From Trichaptum fuscoviolaceum (Eukaryota > Basidiomycota > Agaricomycetes > Hymenochaetales > Trichaptaceae), in contig CAJSYZ010000008.1 of the NCBI GenBank assembly GCA_910574455.1, forward strand, positions 434,001 to 498,000: a stretch of 64,000 nucleotides of DNA. Reading direction: 5' to 3'. Below, piece after piece: positions 23,751 to 35,012 of this stretch. The translations under genes were made by a program, and so were the position numbers. The notes under the pieces are model-generated. The model made no database searches and had not been told where the DNA came from. It saw only the letters and a program-made list of their open reading frames with translations. Positions within the stretch are counted from its first letter, which is position 1. Every line of letters begins with the position of its first letter.

Positions 23751-24266
23751 TTGCGGTGACGAGAATTGACACGAGCGGCTACGGCGGACCATTCAAGGTG
23801 GAGGGTAATTCAAGAACATGGACCTTGAGGGAAAATGATCAGAACGTGCGCAATCGGACAAGAGAGAAATTGCTTTCGGAACAGATTGAAAATAGTATGT
23901 CCGAGTCCTCCGAAAACCCGTAGTAAGAACTCTGGAATTTATGTTTGACAATTGTTTCAGGCGTCAGGAAGAATATGCCACTTGGGCGGAAGTCGGACAA
24001 TTCTCGAAGCGCACAAGGCAAATGTGCTTGAGTCGCTCAGCCAACAACGAAAAGCATGAAATCCTTATCAGCGAAGTCGAGAGGAAAGCAGCGCGCAGCC
24101 TACAATACTGGCGTACTGAATTACTGGTGTACTGATTTGTACTTACTATGACATTTGAATTGTACATGCTTGTACTTAGTCTTTACTTATGCTTGACTGA
24201 CCTCCTGATGTACTGACGTACTGAGTGTGTCCTGAAAATTGGCTTATTTCAGTGTGTTCAGGCCAT

Positions 24267-24328
24267 CAGTTGATTTCAGACAGGCATAGCAACATATCAG
24301 TAGATTTCAGACAGGCATAGCAACCCTT
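24267..24328 (+). repeat. Two tandem 31-bp units
   Basis: The unit CAGTTGATTTCAGACAGGCA + TAGCAACATAT at 24267-24297 is repeated with four changes at 24298-24328. A third, weak CAGTCCATTTAAGGCAG copy follows. There is no coding role. Confidence 0.75.
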
Positions 24329-24413
24329 CAGTCCATTTAAGGCAGCGTCAGGACGCGTCAGTCGCCTTAAGCAAAAAGTAGTTTCCCTGATGTGAGATAG
24401 CATGACATAATCA

Positions 24414-24436
24414 TTCAACTTCAACTTGAAGTTGAA
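24414..24436. repeat. 23-bp near-perfect palindrome
   Basis: Arms of 11 bp (TTCAACTTCAA and TTGAAGTTGAA) flank a single C, so the whole 23 bp can fold on itself apart from the centre base. It is another isolated member of the AACTT-S-AAGTT family. Confidence 0.9.
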
Positions 24437-24946
24437 AAGTTTGTCGCTGGCACAACGACTAGTACTATGCGTTCGAACTTCGAACCCATTGTCTGCATCT
24501 CTAATATCCACGGTACGTATCCTTTCCATCTCTTTTACTAATTGAGGTGATCGATTTCATCTGCGAAGCATTTATTGTACCCCGCGGGAGGTTATGAATG
24601 AGGAAACGGCCTACTACTACGCTGGCATGTATTTGCCGCAGCTAACGTTCTCAGGCCAAGGTCTATCTTCGAAGAGACAACCGGAGAGCAGTATGCTGAC
24701 CGCGATGTCGGATACATCATTGAGGACTCCAAGTACCATTTTTCCTCATGGAACTTATCCTTCCGGAAGGAGACGGGCGGTGTCGTTTCTTACAAAAACG
24801 TAGAAGAAAAGTACAGATAAATCAGAGCTGCATACGCATGCACTCCATTTCCCATCCCAGCTCTCCCCTCGACCAGCTAACAAGTCGCTTCTCCTAACAC
24901 TGGTCGTCGATTCTCATTACTGTACTCAAAGTTCACTTTAAAACCG

Positions 24947-26279
24947 ATGGACCCAACATATCCGCTCGTTCCCATTGCGAACTTTATCGGTTGCGTTCTT
25001 GCTCTGGTTCCCCTATTCCATATGGACACTCGATTATGGAATACAGGCGTATATGTTTTCGTCCTATGGTCGTTTCTGGCGTGCTTTCAGACCGCTATCA
25101 ACACCGTGGTCTGGTCGAAAGATGTAGAGGATAGAGCACCAGTGTGGTGCGATATCTGTAAGTGTCCCGGTTTACTTCCTCTGTATCGCGGACAATTCTA
25201 ATCTAGCTGAAAGCAATACGTTTGCAAATACTTGCAGAATACGGAATTCCGGCCTGCTCATTGATAATCACCCGAAGACTCTGCAAAATTACAAGACTCG
25301 AAGATGCAATAGTTAGCAGACGACAGGTAAGTGTATCTTCCCCAATTATAAGAAACTGATCTCACCTGAATTAAAAGAAACGTGCCGAAATTCTCATGGA
25401 ATTAGCTGTTTGTTTCGGCATTCCTATTGTCATTGCGATTCTCTGTGAGTGATCGGGCATGGTAATATCTTCTTTTGCTAAATACCTCTCAAGTCTATGT
25501 CGTTCAAGATACACGTTATACAATAGTTGAAGAACTGGGGTGTATCTCTGACGAACGGTTTTCTGGAATGAGCATAATATTGGTCGATTCTTGGTCAATC
25601 CTGTTCCCCATGATGTCGCTCATATTCTATTCACGTAAGCAAACACACATCGTGATCTATAAACACACATCTTGAGGCTTACAAAGCATGAACAGCACGG
25701 ATTATCTACACTTTCTATCGCAATCGCAGAGAGATGAGGGAATTCCTCGATAGCAGAGAAGACGGACCGAGCCAAAACTATTATTATCGGATGCTTGCTT
25801 TGGGATGCTTCGATATTTTCACCATGCTGCCCATTGGCGTGACACAACTTGCAAGCAGTATCATCTCTGAAGAAAGATTACAGTTCTATCAAGGTTGGGC
25901 AAACGTTCATTCGCACATGGACCCATTTTTTGTGACAAAGAGTATGTGGTCCACGGAAAAGTGGGACGTCTTCACGGTGCACTGGAATGACTGGATCTAC
26001 CCTTTCCTCGCACTAGCATTCTTCTGTTTGTTCGGCCTCACTCCAAGTGCCATCTCAGGCTATCGCAGGTTCTTCCACATCTTTGCTAGAAAGCTTGGTG
26101 CCAAACAGAAAGTCAGCGTGGAGGAAGAACTACCGGAAGCAGCTTTTAAGAGTGGGCGAGGAACCAACGCAACTATCATGTCAAGCACTTCGAGCAAGTG
26201 AGTATCGAGCATATCCTATGTCGAATCCTTTCATATTGATAACATATACTGTAGCCCTCAACCGAATAGTTTGGCATAG
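24947..26279 (+). CDS. STE3-type pheromone receptor (receptor A)
   Basis: This is a seven-TM receptor of the fungal STE3 class, which binds farnesylated peptide pheromone and signals through a heterotrimeric G protein at the plasma membrane. Start MDPTYPLVPIANFIGC (TM1). TM2-3 contain WNTGVYVFVLWSFLACFQTA and PVWCDIS. After an intron, SIRLQILAEYGIPACSLIIT RRLCKI follows (the acceptor GAAAG restores phase). TM4-5 contain RYTIVEELGC and SWSILFPMMSLIFYS, TM6 ALGCFDIFTMLPIG, and TM7 WIYPFLALAFFCLFGLTP. A short tail splices at AGCAA|GTGAGT to end ...PQPNSLA at 26279. The same last exon in receptor C supports that splice rather than the in-frame TGA at 26199. Five or six introns sit at positions conserved in all three receptors. 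No internal stop is seen, so it is probably functional. Confidence 0.9.
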
Positions 26280-27516
26280 CCTTTCAATTCTTAGACAACA
26301 TGTACACGTACGGTGAAGTGCCCGCTCCGAGAAGAAGGGATAGAATACTTAATCTTGGAAAAACGACGGTGTGATCTACAGCAGCACATGAAGTAAAGCT
26401 GTCGACTTCTTCTCAGGACGCAAGGTTCTTACTGCCAGTGTATGAAATTGAAACTGCAATCGAAGGACACCGGATATCACAAACCTACTTTTAGCCCCTC
26501 TTCAACTGCAGATCTTCCAATTCGTCCTGTATCATGAACGTCGATAACTAGATTTATTATGAGGTTAGATGTGACAGAAGCAAAGCCATCGGCGCTCATG
26601 AGCAATGTCTGCTGCCAGTGAGACTTATACTGAAAATTGTAGAGGTTGGTTGATGAGGTACCGTTCCCAGGTTAAGACGGAAAAAGGGCAAACATTCTCA
26701 GGCTTCCTGAGTGCCAAGATGACGTAATCAAGCAATTCGGCCAAATTTAAAGGCCAACGGCGCACTTTCGTAGCTTCCACTTGACAACCTGAACCAGTCA
26801 AAGAGGAAGCCCGTCCTCCGGGTCTCCTTCATTCATTACTCTGCACTCCATAAACGCACATTATGGTTGGAATGGGGGTTTTGACTTGGCCAGTTCATGC
26901 CAAGGATCCAGCGCTCTATACTCGCTTACTACGCCGGCGAGCGACCTCAGCTTACAGGTGAGGATAGAAACTTGAAATTTGTGGTGCAAACCAGCTTTTA
27001 AGTCGGATTCGAGCGAACAGTTACTTGATCGTTAGACGACTACAGGAATTAGCTCCTTGGAACGGTACGGAGTTGCAATATCATCGATCCATCAGGAAGC
27101 ACGACTTTCGCATTGAAAGGTGCGCCGGCTTCCCTTCTGCGTTCATTGATGTTCGTAGATGTGGAACTTCATCATTTGATGCATAGCTTTGTTCAGTTAC
27201 ACCTACCTTCTTGATCAATCACTGCGATGGAACCTACGGGGGCGGACATTACGCATCTTCATGGACGAAATTGAAATGGATGAGTGAGTTTGGTAAATGT
27301 GAATTAGGTTTATGGGCTTCTAAGGTAAGAACCAAGTCCTTCGAAGCGTTCTAAAGTAGATGGTGAGAACATAAGGACAGAAATAGATATGTGGCTTCAT
27401 GATGCGCATACAAAGGAGATAAGCAGCTATGGGGTTTGTTCACTCTTAAAAGGACGTGATTGAAGAGAGTTCTTTGCAGAAGTCAAGGTCATTCTTCAAG
27501 TTATTCTCAGGCGATT
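26280..27516. other. Intergenic region between receptors A and B
   Basis: Positions up to about 26880 are similar to the DNA downstream of receptor C (31941-32535), including CTCAGGCT..CCTGAG and GATGACGTAA. I checked both strands for a short ORF ending in a CaaX box (Cys-aliphatic-aliphatic-X-stop), as expected for a pheromone precursor, and found none with an upstream ATG. An ATG at 26862 opens MVGMGVLTWPVHAKDPALYT, of unknown meaning. Confidence 0.45.
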
Positions 27517-28960
27517 ATGGATCCTACGTTCCCTCTGGTACCAGTTGCAAACTTCCTGGGATGCATTCTCGTCCTCATACCTCTGATGAATTTGCTCACT
27601 CGACCGTGGAATACCGGAGTTTGTATGTTTGGAATATGGATATTTCTAGTTGCAATGGAAACAGGTGTCAACACCACAGTGTTCTCGGATAATGTCAACG
27701 ACGTTGCACCAGTCTGGTGCGATATACATATGTGAGCACTGCATGTAACATTATTTGCATCTGAAATTTGAGATAATCATCGTTCTTTCCAGCGACTCAC
27801 TTGAGCATCGGTTTTGACGTAGCATTACCTGCGTGCTTACTTGTGATAACCCGAAGGCTATACAAAATTGTATGCCTCAAGGATATCGTTGAAACAAAAT
27901 TTCGAGTGAGTCCTGTTTCATCTCCCATATATACATCAGCGCTGACCGAAGACTTCAGAAACACTTTAAGCTTTTCTTTGAACTCTTTCTTTGCATCGGA
28001 CTTCCTCTTATTGTTGTCGGGCTTTGTAAGTATATATATCTCTTTTCCCCCATGCTTCCATTCACGCTTTCCAGACTATGTTGTTCAAGGTATTCGCTAC
28101 GAGATCTTGGAAGAACTTGGCTGTGCGGCAACTGTAACTGCCTCTGGGGTAACAATTATCTTGATCGACCAATGGCACATTCTATTTCCTTCAATCTCGC
28201 TGATATTTTATTCTCGTAAGCTCACTCCAATGCATAATCCGTAGTATGAACTACATTGATACGATTTCTCGGATATCCTAGCGAGAATAATATGGGCTTT
28301 CTATCAACACAAGAAGGAAACGTCTGACCTTCTGCACAGCATGAGTCAGTAACCCGAAGTGACTTCTATAGGCTTTTCGCGCTAGGCTGTTTCGACATCA
28401 TAGTGACTCTTCCTCTCGGTATAATAAACGTCGTATCAGTCCTTCTCGAGACAGACGTAAGTATCCAGTTCTATTCTGGTTGGGGAGTCACACACTCGGA
28501 TCGGTTTGAGGGGCCGTTCTTCCTTACCAAGGACGAGTGGTTTGAAGCTGGGTTCTGGACCTGCTTCGTCGTGTACTTGGATGAATGGCTACCTCCGTTT
28601 CTCTGTTTGGCCTTCTTCTCGATATTTGGGCTTACCAAGGACACCCGCAACATGTACCTGCGTGTCTTCCGGAAGATAACAAAATCTTCCCCAAAGCTCA
28701 ATGATGAAACATCACGAATAGAATTTCGTTCTGCCAACGCCAATGCCGTACTAACACACTCTCATTCGTAAGTCAAGACCCCAGAAGTGTGTGTTAGAGA
28801 TTTTTGACGTTGTGGTTTGTCTAGGTATGGGACAAGGATAATTGATCCTTTCCACTCCGCTATGAGTATTCAGTCAATCCATTCAAAAGTGTAAGTATTT
28901 TATTTTCCGCCGCGTGATAACTCGCTCAAAATTATTCGAAGGTTCGGTGAAAATGTATGA
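27517..28960 (+). CDS. STE3-type pheromone receptor (receptor B), apparent frameshift
   Basis: Start MDPTFPLVPVANFLGC. Same exon order as receptors A and C: WNTGVCMFGIWIFLVAMETG, APVWCDIHISTHL, PACLLVITRRLYKIV, RYEILEELGC, QWHILFPSISLIFYS, ALGCFDIIVTLPLGI, and EWLPPFLCLAFFSIFGLT. The tail is extended through two more introns (28770-28824 and 28893-28942) to YGTRIIDPFHSAMS and VFGENV, stop at 28958-28960. Between PRIIWAFYQHKKETSDLLHS and RSDFYRLFALGCFD the frame changes by one base with a TAA at about 28350. No normal-length intron repairs it. Alignment to A and C suggests one missing base in intracellular loop 3. Either the gene is a recent pseudogene or the sequence has an error. B is more diverged than A and C are from each other, so it is the older paralogue. 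Confidence 0.82.
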
Positions 28961-30584
28961 GGATCCGCTGTCCACATTTTATACTTATCTGTATCATGCT
29001 TGCGAGTTCGGCTACTCATATATAGGAAAGTATTTTCCTTACGATATTATGCAGCACTCATATTCAAACACTTGACTTGAGATCATCGTCATTCTTCTAT
29101 AACTACCGATAGAGACTTCTTGCGTCTGTGCGCCAGATTAAAACTCCAGCCTCGAGGCCGCAGAACAGGGTGTGGCAGTTGCTGTCATCGGGTAGAAGGG
29201 ATGAATGGCACGACCATGGTTTACAACCATATCAGCAGAAAATAGAAGTCTATAGAAACAGATGCTGAAACAAAGCAACCATGATACTCGTAAAGATACA
29301 CAAACGGTTTAATGCCTCCCTCCTCTACACGAGTAACGTAACAGCGGATCACATATCTTCAGCGCCCCTCCGAGTCGTACTTCTACATCGTAGGCGCCCA
29401 ATGATAGGGAAGGCTCAAATAAACCCAGCAGATTCCGTGGAAACTTCAGAGACCTTTCCAAAAGTTGCGTCACGTTATTAAACAAATTATGAGAGCACGA
29501 GAGCCACATTAGTTCAGTTTTGAATACGAACTTGAAGTTCTTTGCAACTTGAAGGCCTTTCCGTGCTTCGAAACCGAACACCGGGGTTGAACCCGCTTCT
29601 CGTGTCATTATGATGAGGATATACCACACACGTTATACCATGTGTAGATGCGTAATCTATGAGTACCCATTACCGATTGATAGAGGTATCTGTTGTTGAA
29701 AAGGCAAGTTGTTATCTCTGGACAACAATTTAAGATCATCCTGGAACATGAACGCACTTTCCGCAAAAAAGTTCCCTGAGATTGCAACTGCAATTCCTCC
29801 ACTCCTCTCTAGATCATCGATTTAGACTCGTAGCCTGTCGCAACTTATCGGCTGGTTGGGAACCTATCATTAAAAGCATTCTGATGATGGAAGGCGTTAC
29901 AGAATCGGAATCATCGGCACTGGAAAGTTCACGGAAAAAATGTATGACGTAAGCATTTCAGACATTGATTGCCGAAACACGGCGGCGCGCGTCCGGACCT
30001 TCGGAGCAACCTTTGCTATCCCTCCGCCAGTCATTACATTCTGGGGACGCAGGGTATACCTCGCCAGTTCAAGACGAACCATCAGAAACATCAATTGACA
30101 CGATACGGACCTCACCATGTTCGAAAAGTAAGCATTGTCCCACACGCACTTACTCGTTCATTTATCTCGTAAATAATCAGTACGCACTCTTTCTGTCTTT
30201 CTTATGTATATGATTCTTTCTCTGTGAGTCCCGAAGCAGCTAATTAGTCTCGCGTCTGGCGAGAGATTATCAAAGAGGAAACGGAACTATGAAGCAACGA
30301 ATGGGACGGGAGGGGTATGTTAGCCGCAACTCCAAATCCATCATAGAGGGCTCCAACTTCCATCTTTCTTCGACCACTGGGCGCAAAGGTGCAGTGTTCC
30401 CTATACTTAGATGTGGGATTTATGCCCTTTTTCGCTTCCGCGCATCCTCGAGCTCAGTTTAAAACGAAGTTTAAAACGAAAGATACAAATAGCTCGAGGG
30501 ATGTATAGACATACAAACCAATACCCATCCCAACTTCGATTCATCCTGTTAATCCGTAGCTTCTTCTTACTTGATCCGGATACG
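28961..30584. other. Intergenic region between receptors B and C
   Basis: A 106-codon minus ORF (29309-29629) and Ser-rich plus-strand text near 29890-30130 (SGPSEQPLLSLRQSLHSGDA) have no recognised family and lack splice support. From about 30285 the sequence resembles 24590-24730 upstream of receptor A. Scanning for CaaX-ending short ORFs gave only frames without an ATG. Confidence 0.4.
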
Positions 30585-32535
30585 ATGGACCCGACGTATC
30601 CGCTCGTTCCCATTGCAAACATAATTGGATGCGCGCTTACTCTAATTCCCCTCTTCCATATGCATGCTCGATCTTGGAATACTGGCGTTTATGTCTTTGT
30701 CCTATGGCTCTTCCTATCGTGCTTTCAGACCGCTATCAACACCATGGTCTGGGCTAATGATGTGGAGGACAGAGCACCTGTGTGGTGTGATATCTGTAAA
30801 TACCATCCAATCCATTGCTTGTCCATTATGGACGACTGATATTCTGCGTTCGTTGAAAGCAATACGCCTACAAATACTCGCAGAATATGGAATTCCCGCA
30901 TGCTCATTGATAATTACCCGAAGGCTTTGTAAGATTACAAGACTTGAATCTCCAATAATTAGCAAACACATAGTGAGTGTTCTTTTATTGATTGTACGAG
31001 ATACTGATTTTGTATGAGCAAGGGAAAACGCACCGAGCTACTCATAGAATTGACTGTATGCCTCGGCATTCCTACGGTCATTGCGGTTCTATGTGAGTGT
31101 TTGTGCATATATGATTTTCTCCTTTCTCAGATCTCCTAAGTCTATGTTGTTCAAAACTCACGTTATGCCATAATTGAAGAACTGGGTTGTGTTCCTGATG
31201 AACTGCCTTCTGGATTAAGCATACTTTTGGTTGATTTGTGGGCAATACTATTGCCCATGATGTCACTCATATTTTATTCACGTAAGTGGACATACATTTA
31301 TATCACTCACCCACACCCTGAAAACATTATGTTCGCATGTACAGCACGGATCATCTACACTTTTTACAGACATCGCAAGGAAATGCGCGAGTGTTTCGAC
31401 AGTAAGAATGATGGGCCGAGCCAAAACTATTGTTATCGGATGATCGCTTTGGGATGCTTCGATACTTTCGCCATGCTGCCCATTGGCGCATTGCAACTTG
31501 CAAACAGTATCATCTCAATCATCTCTGAGGACAGATTCCGGTTCTACCAAGGATGGGACTCCGTTCACTCGGAGATGTACCCACGCAGGGTTCCAAAGAA
31601 TGTATGGCGAATGGCGACAAGTTGGTCTGCCTTCACAGTGCAATGGAATAAGTGGGTTTACCCCTTTCTTGCACTGGCATTTTTCGTTTTGTTCGGCCTC
31701 ACTTCAAATGCCATGGCAGGATATCGTACATTCTTCCAAAGGTTGGCTAGGAAAGCTTATGGTAAACAGGACGTCGGCGTGGAGGACGAGCTACCGGAAG
31801 TAGCTTTCCAAAATGAAAGAGGTACCATCGCAACTAACCTGTTGATCACTTCAAGCAAGTGAGTATTAGCATGTCCTGCGCCCAGACCCTTTAAAACCAA
31901 TAAATTATCCTTCAGCTCTGCAACAAATAGTTTGGCATAGCCAATCACACGCACAAGCACGGCGAAGTTACAGTGATGCAATGTCTCGCCTCGTGATGAA
32001 GGGATATCATGCATAATCTTGGAGTATGAAGGTATGAACGACGGATGCACATAATGTATAGGCGACGATAGCTGCTCTAAAGGAGACATTTGTTGTTGTA
32101 AGTAATCCGAATAGTAATCTAGGGACATCGGACATCCTGAACGTACTACATCAAGTTTCAACTCATCAAAAGTCCTTTTCTACCGCGGTCCCTCCGAGTC
32201 CACCTGTATCACGAACGTTAGACCTTTGACTTAATGATTTGATGCATTCTCAAGGTAGATGTGACAGACGTCGGCGCTGGCGAGCAATGCGTGATGCTGG
32301 CGAGAGTTAGAGTATGAGGTGCGCCGAAAAAGTCAGGTTCATTCAAACTTGAACTCAGGCTGTCCCTGAGATGACGTAACTTTTGCCAGTGGCCGGACAT
32401 CGGCGGCGACTCGGACACATTTGTGACTTGAAGTTTCCACAACTATGCCTTACTAAGGTCGACGGCGAAGCTCGTCTTCCGCATCTTCTCTATCCAGTAC
32501 ACTGCACTCCGGAGATACACACTATGGTTTAAATG
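30285..32535 (+). repeat. Second copy of the receptor segmental duplication (first copy about 24590-26880)
   Basis: Both copies contain upstream sequence, a complete STE3 gene and about 600 bp of downstream DNA that remain alignable by eye: GATGTGACAGA, GCGAGCAATG/GAGCAATG, CTCAGGCT..CCTGAG, GATGACGTAA, then CACTGCACTCC/CTCTGCACTCC and ACACTATGGTT/ACATTATGGTT at the right end. Many substitutions and indels show that it is not recent. Confidence 0.65.
30585..31940 (+). CDS. STE3-type pheromone receptor (receptor C)
   Basis: Close paralogue of receptor A: MDPTYPLVPIANIIGC, RSWNTGVYVFVLWLFLSCFQ, APVWCDIS, then SIRLQILAEYGIPACSLIIT, GKRTELLIELTVCLGIPTV, RYAIIEELGCVPDE, DLWAILLPMMSLIFYS, MIALGCFDTFAMLPIG, KWVYPFLALAFFVLFGLTSN, and a last exon ending SATNSLA at 31940. 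Introns match those of A (acceptor GAAAG before CAATACG; donor GTGAGT at 30974; last intron 31860-31915). No internal stop or frameshift is seen. It sits in the duplicated segment shared with A, so A and C probably arose by one duplication of about 2.2 kb that jumped over B. Substitutions in the extracellular loops (for example DELPSGLS against DERFSGMS) could change ligand preference. Confidence 0.9.
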
Positions 32536-32796
32536 CAGCTTCTGAGCGGCTCAATCATCACCGAGGGTCCTTACGCCGAGTGTCTGCATGTACATATCAT
32601 TTTTACAACATATTATCATTCTGGAGGCATTGTGCGAGCTGTACTATGCGCGAATGCAAGAGCGGCTATGTTAGTGTTGCAACTCCACGTGAAAAAGGTG
32701 TTTTACATAGGACCTGATCCCATCATATACTTATTAATAATTCGTTTACGAGTTCTTTCAAATCGTTATTGACTGACTGGTGCATTTCTTTATAGG

Positions 32797-34555
32797 TTTG
32801 TCTCCTTTATATGGATGACTATCCGGATATGGTGGACCGTAAACCCATTCTCTTCTTTTCCATCTTCGTCTTCCTAATGGGATCCGCGCTATGCGGAGCG
32901 GCACAGAGTTTTATATGGCTTGCACTGTGTGAGTCAATAGTGTCTTGCACCCTTTACACTATATAACATAATCCAGTGGCGTACAAGGTATCGGAGGCGG
33001 TGGAATACTGCAGATGACAACGATTATTTTCTCTGCTACTAGTACGTTTACATATATCAGTGTGTTAGTTTATCACTCCTGACCACCTCTCAGCGTCTCT
33101 CGAGGAACGAGGAAAGTACGCCGGCTTGATCGGCGCAACTTGGGGTATCGCCAGCGTAGTTGGTCCGCTCGTCGGTGGTGTACTGGCAAACCATGTCTCT
33201 TGGAGATGGTGTTTCTGGATCAATCTCCCCACAGGAGGCGCCGCCGCACTCATTTTGCTCGTGTTCCTCCGTGTTCCTTCCCACAAACCACATCCTCTTC
33301 GTGATGTAGCCTCGACATTCGATTTCATTGGGTTCGTCCTCCTCATGGGCGGACCCGTACTGTTGCTTATTGGGTTCCAGGGCGCACAAACGGCGCGGAA
33401 AGGCTGGAGAGCTCCTGTTACCCTGGCTCCCGTAATTAGTGGCGTGGTCATGATCTGCGCTGCGGGTGTCAACGAGTTCTTTACGAAGAAAAACCCAATT
33501 TAACCGCTTAGGTTGTTCAAGACACGTACAACGACTGCACTTTTGGTGTCGGTGTTCCTGTATGCAATGACGCTCTTCTCGGCCAGCTATTATGTCCCGC
33601 TTTACTTCCAGATTCTTGGGTCGAGTGCAACCATGGCTAGCGTGTGGGTGCTTCCGTTGTCGTTCGGCTCATCCCTCTTTGCTATCATCAGTGGTCTCGT
33701 TGTAGCGAAGACGAGACGTTATCGACCTTTCATATGGTTCGGTTGGTTCGTGTTGACTCTTGGTTATGTCAGTGTTATTCCTTTCAAGAAAAGGAATGTT
33801 GATGCTGATGTATTCTTTTAGGGTCTGATGATAATGCTGGAAGAGAATACTAGCCAAGCCAGGCAGGAAATCTTTATCCAAATCGCCGGTATTGGCATCG
33901 ACTGTCCACACCAACCACCTATGATTGCTCTTCAAGCGGCAATGCCTCTCAAGGATATGGCTACCGTCACCTCAGCGTTTGGCATCGTCCCGTAAGTGTA
34001 TATGATTCCCTCTTATGCATCTTATTAATACAAACTTTTTTTTTGCACTGGCAGGACGCTCGGAGGTACAGTCGGTACGGGTATCTTAATAGGCGACACT
34101 ATTTTCTCTCCAGAGCTTTCTCAGTGCATCGCAAGAGTTTCGGGATACGAAGGTCCAGTAGGGACACAGGGTTCGACTAGCTTCACCGGGATCGCCTCCA
34201 TCCAGCCTGTTTCCCTTCGTGAACAGGTACTACACGCGTACACACGCAGTCTCGCGACAATCTATATCGTCGCGCTTCCCTCGGCGTTTGTGGGCTTGTT
34301 ATCTGGTTAGTAATAGCAGTCCTTAAGTTTTGTATAATTTTTGCCCGACTGCTTCGTGTAGTCCTAACTCTACGTGAATACTCCCTCAAGCGCACTATTG
34401 ACCGTGGGGCAAAGGGCGCGCATAACGGTGACGAAAAACAGGGTACACCGGACCCTGTGCGACATCGCATCCGACTACCGCAGATCGAGCTAGCGTTGAA
34501 AGGAGCGGTCGGCCTTAGACATAACACCGATCTATATTGGAGTTTTGCGGCTTAA
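32797..34555 (+). pseudogene. MFS drug:H+ antiporter (DHA2-type, 14-TM) pseudogene, N-truncated
   Basis: Recognisable from TM3 on: [86 protein letters not shown], then FKTRTTTALLVSVFLY, ASVWVLPLSFGSSLFAIISG, ARQEIFIQIAGIGID, LQAAMPLKDMATVTSAFGIV, LGGTVGTGILIGDTIFSPEL, and a tail ending YWSFAA. Family members export drugs or small molecules across the plasma membrane. The first exon or exons (TM1-2 with the D-Q-T motif) are absent. PLYGR-type motif A is altered to PLYMDDYPDMVDRK. An in-frame TAA at about 33501 interrupts the NPI-PLRLF junction, and GIGIGxxFQTP has decayed to GIGIDCPHQPP. It is therefore most likely non-functional. Confidence 0.75.
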
Positions 34556-35012
34556 ATCAGGTGGACGTTCTATATGTTTTAGATATTATAGTCATCCAAG
34601 TTGGACATGGTCCCCCTATCCATCTGCGTCGTGAGATTATCGGCTGCTCTTGCGAACCAGGTCAAATAGCGAGAGGGTGCTTGAGTCTCGGGTCGATTAT
34701 CCCCGTATGCATGCAAGTTGAGTATGAGCCGTGAGATGACTGTAACAGAAATTCTAGGGTGCATGTACATATGAGCAACGCTCTTTCTCAGCTAACGAGA
34801 AGAAAAGCCTGACATGTGAGAGAGAATGGAGTCGTTTCCGGTACTCTGCGTAACAAAGCTAATTTCTAACTTCTGCAATTCAAATCAGTGCTGGCCGTAA
34901 AACACAAACACTCAGTATCCCCGTACCATGAAAAGGATCATATTAATGGTTCTCGCTATAGTTATTGTCCTAAATAAGATTGATGTCCTAAGTAGAATAA
35001 GTGTGAAATACT

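Larger units (their letters stand above)
23751..24946. other. Remnants and upstream region of the first receptor gene
   Basis: The plus-strand text IDTSGYGGPFKVEGNSRTWT and, near 24000, RQEEYATWAEVGQFSKRTRQ looks like decayed coding sequence of an unrecognised protein. From about 24590 the sequence is similar to 30285-30420, marking the start of the receptor segmental duplication. No pheromone-like ORF was found. Confidence 0.4.

Noticed and set aside
31976..31999. Reading frame ending Cys-Leu-Ala-Ser-stop downstream of receptor C, resembling a pheromone CaaX box
   Set aside because: The only ATG is two codons before the Cys, a stop precedes it upstream, and the homologous DNA after receptor A does not conserve it.
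32533..32772. 79-codon ORF upstream of the MFS pseudogene as its missing N-terminal exon
   Set aside because: It lacks the TM1-TM2 motifs of DHA2 transporters and does not splice in frame to the first recognisable exon.
32776..32797. Frame ending Cys-Ile-Ser-Leu-stop before the MFS pseudogene
   Set aside because: No ATG in the open stretch; the sequence lies at the splice-acceptor side of the transporter remnant.
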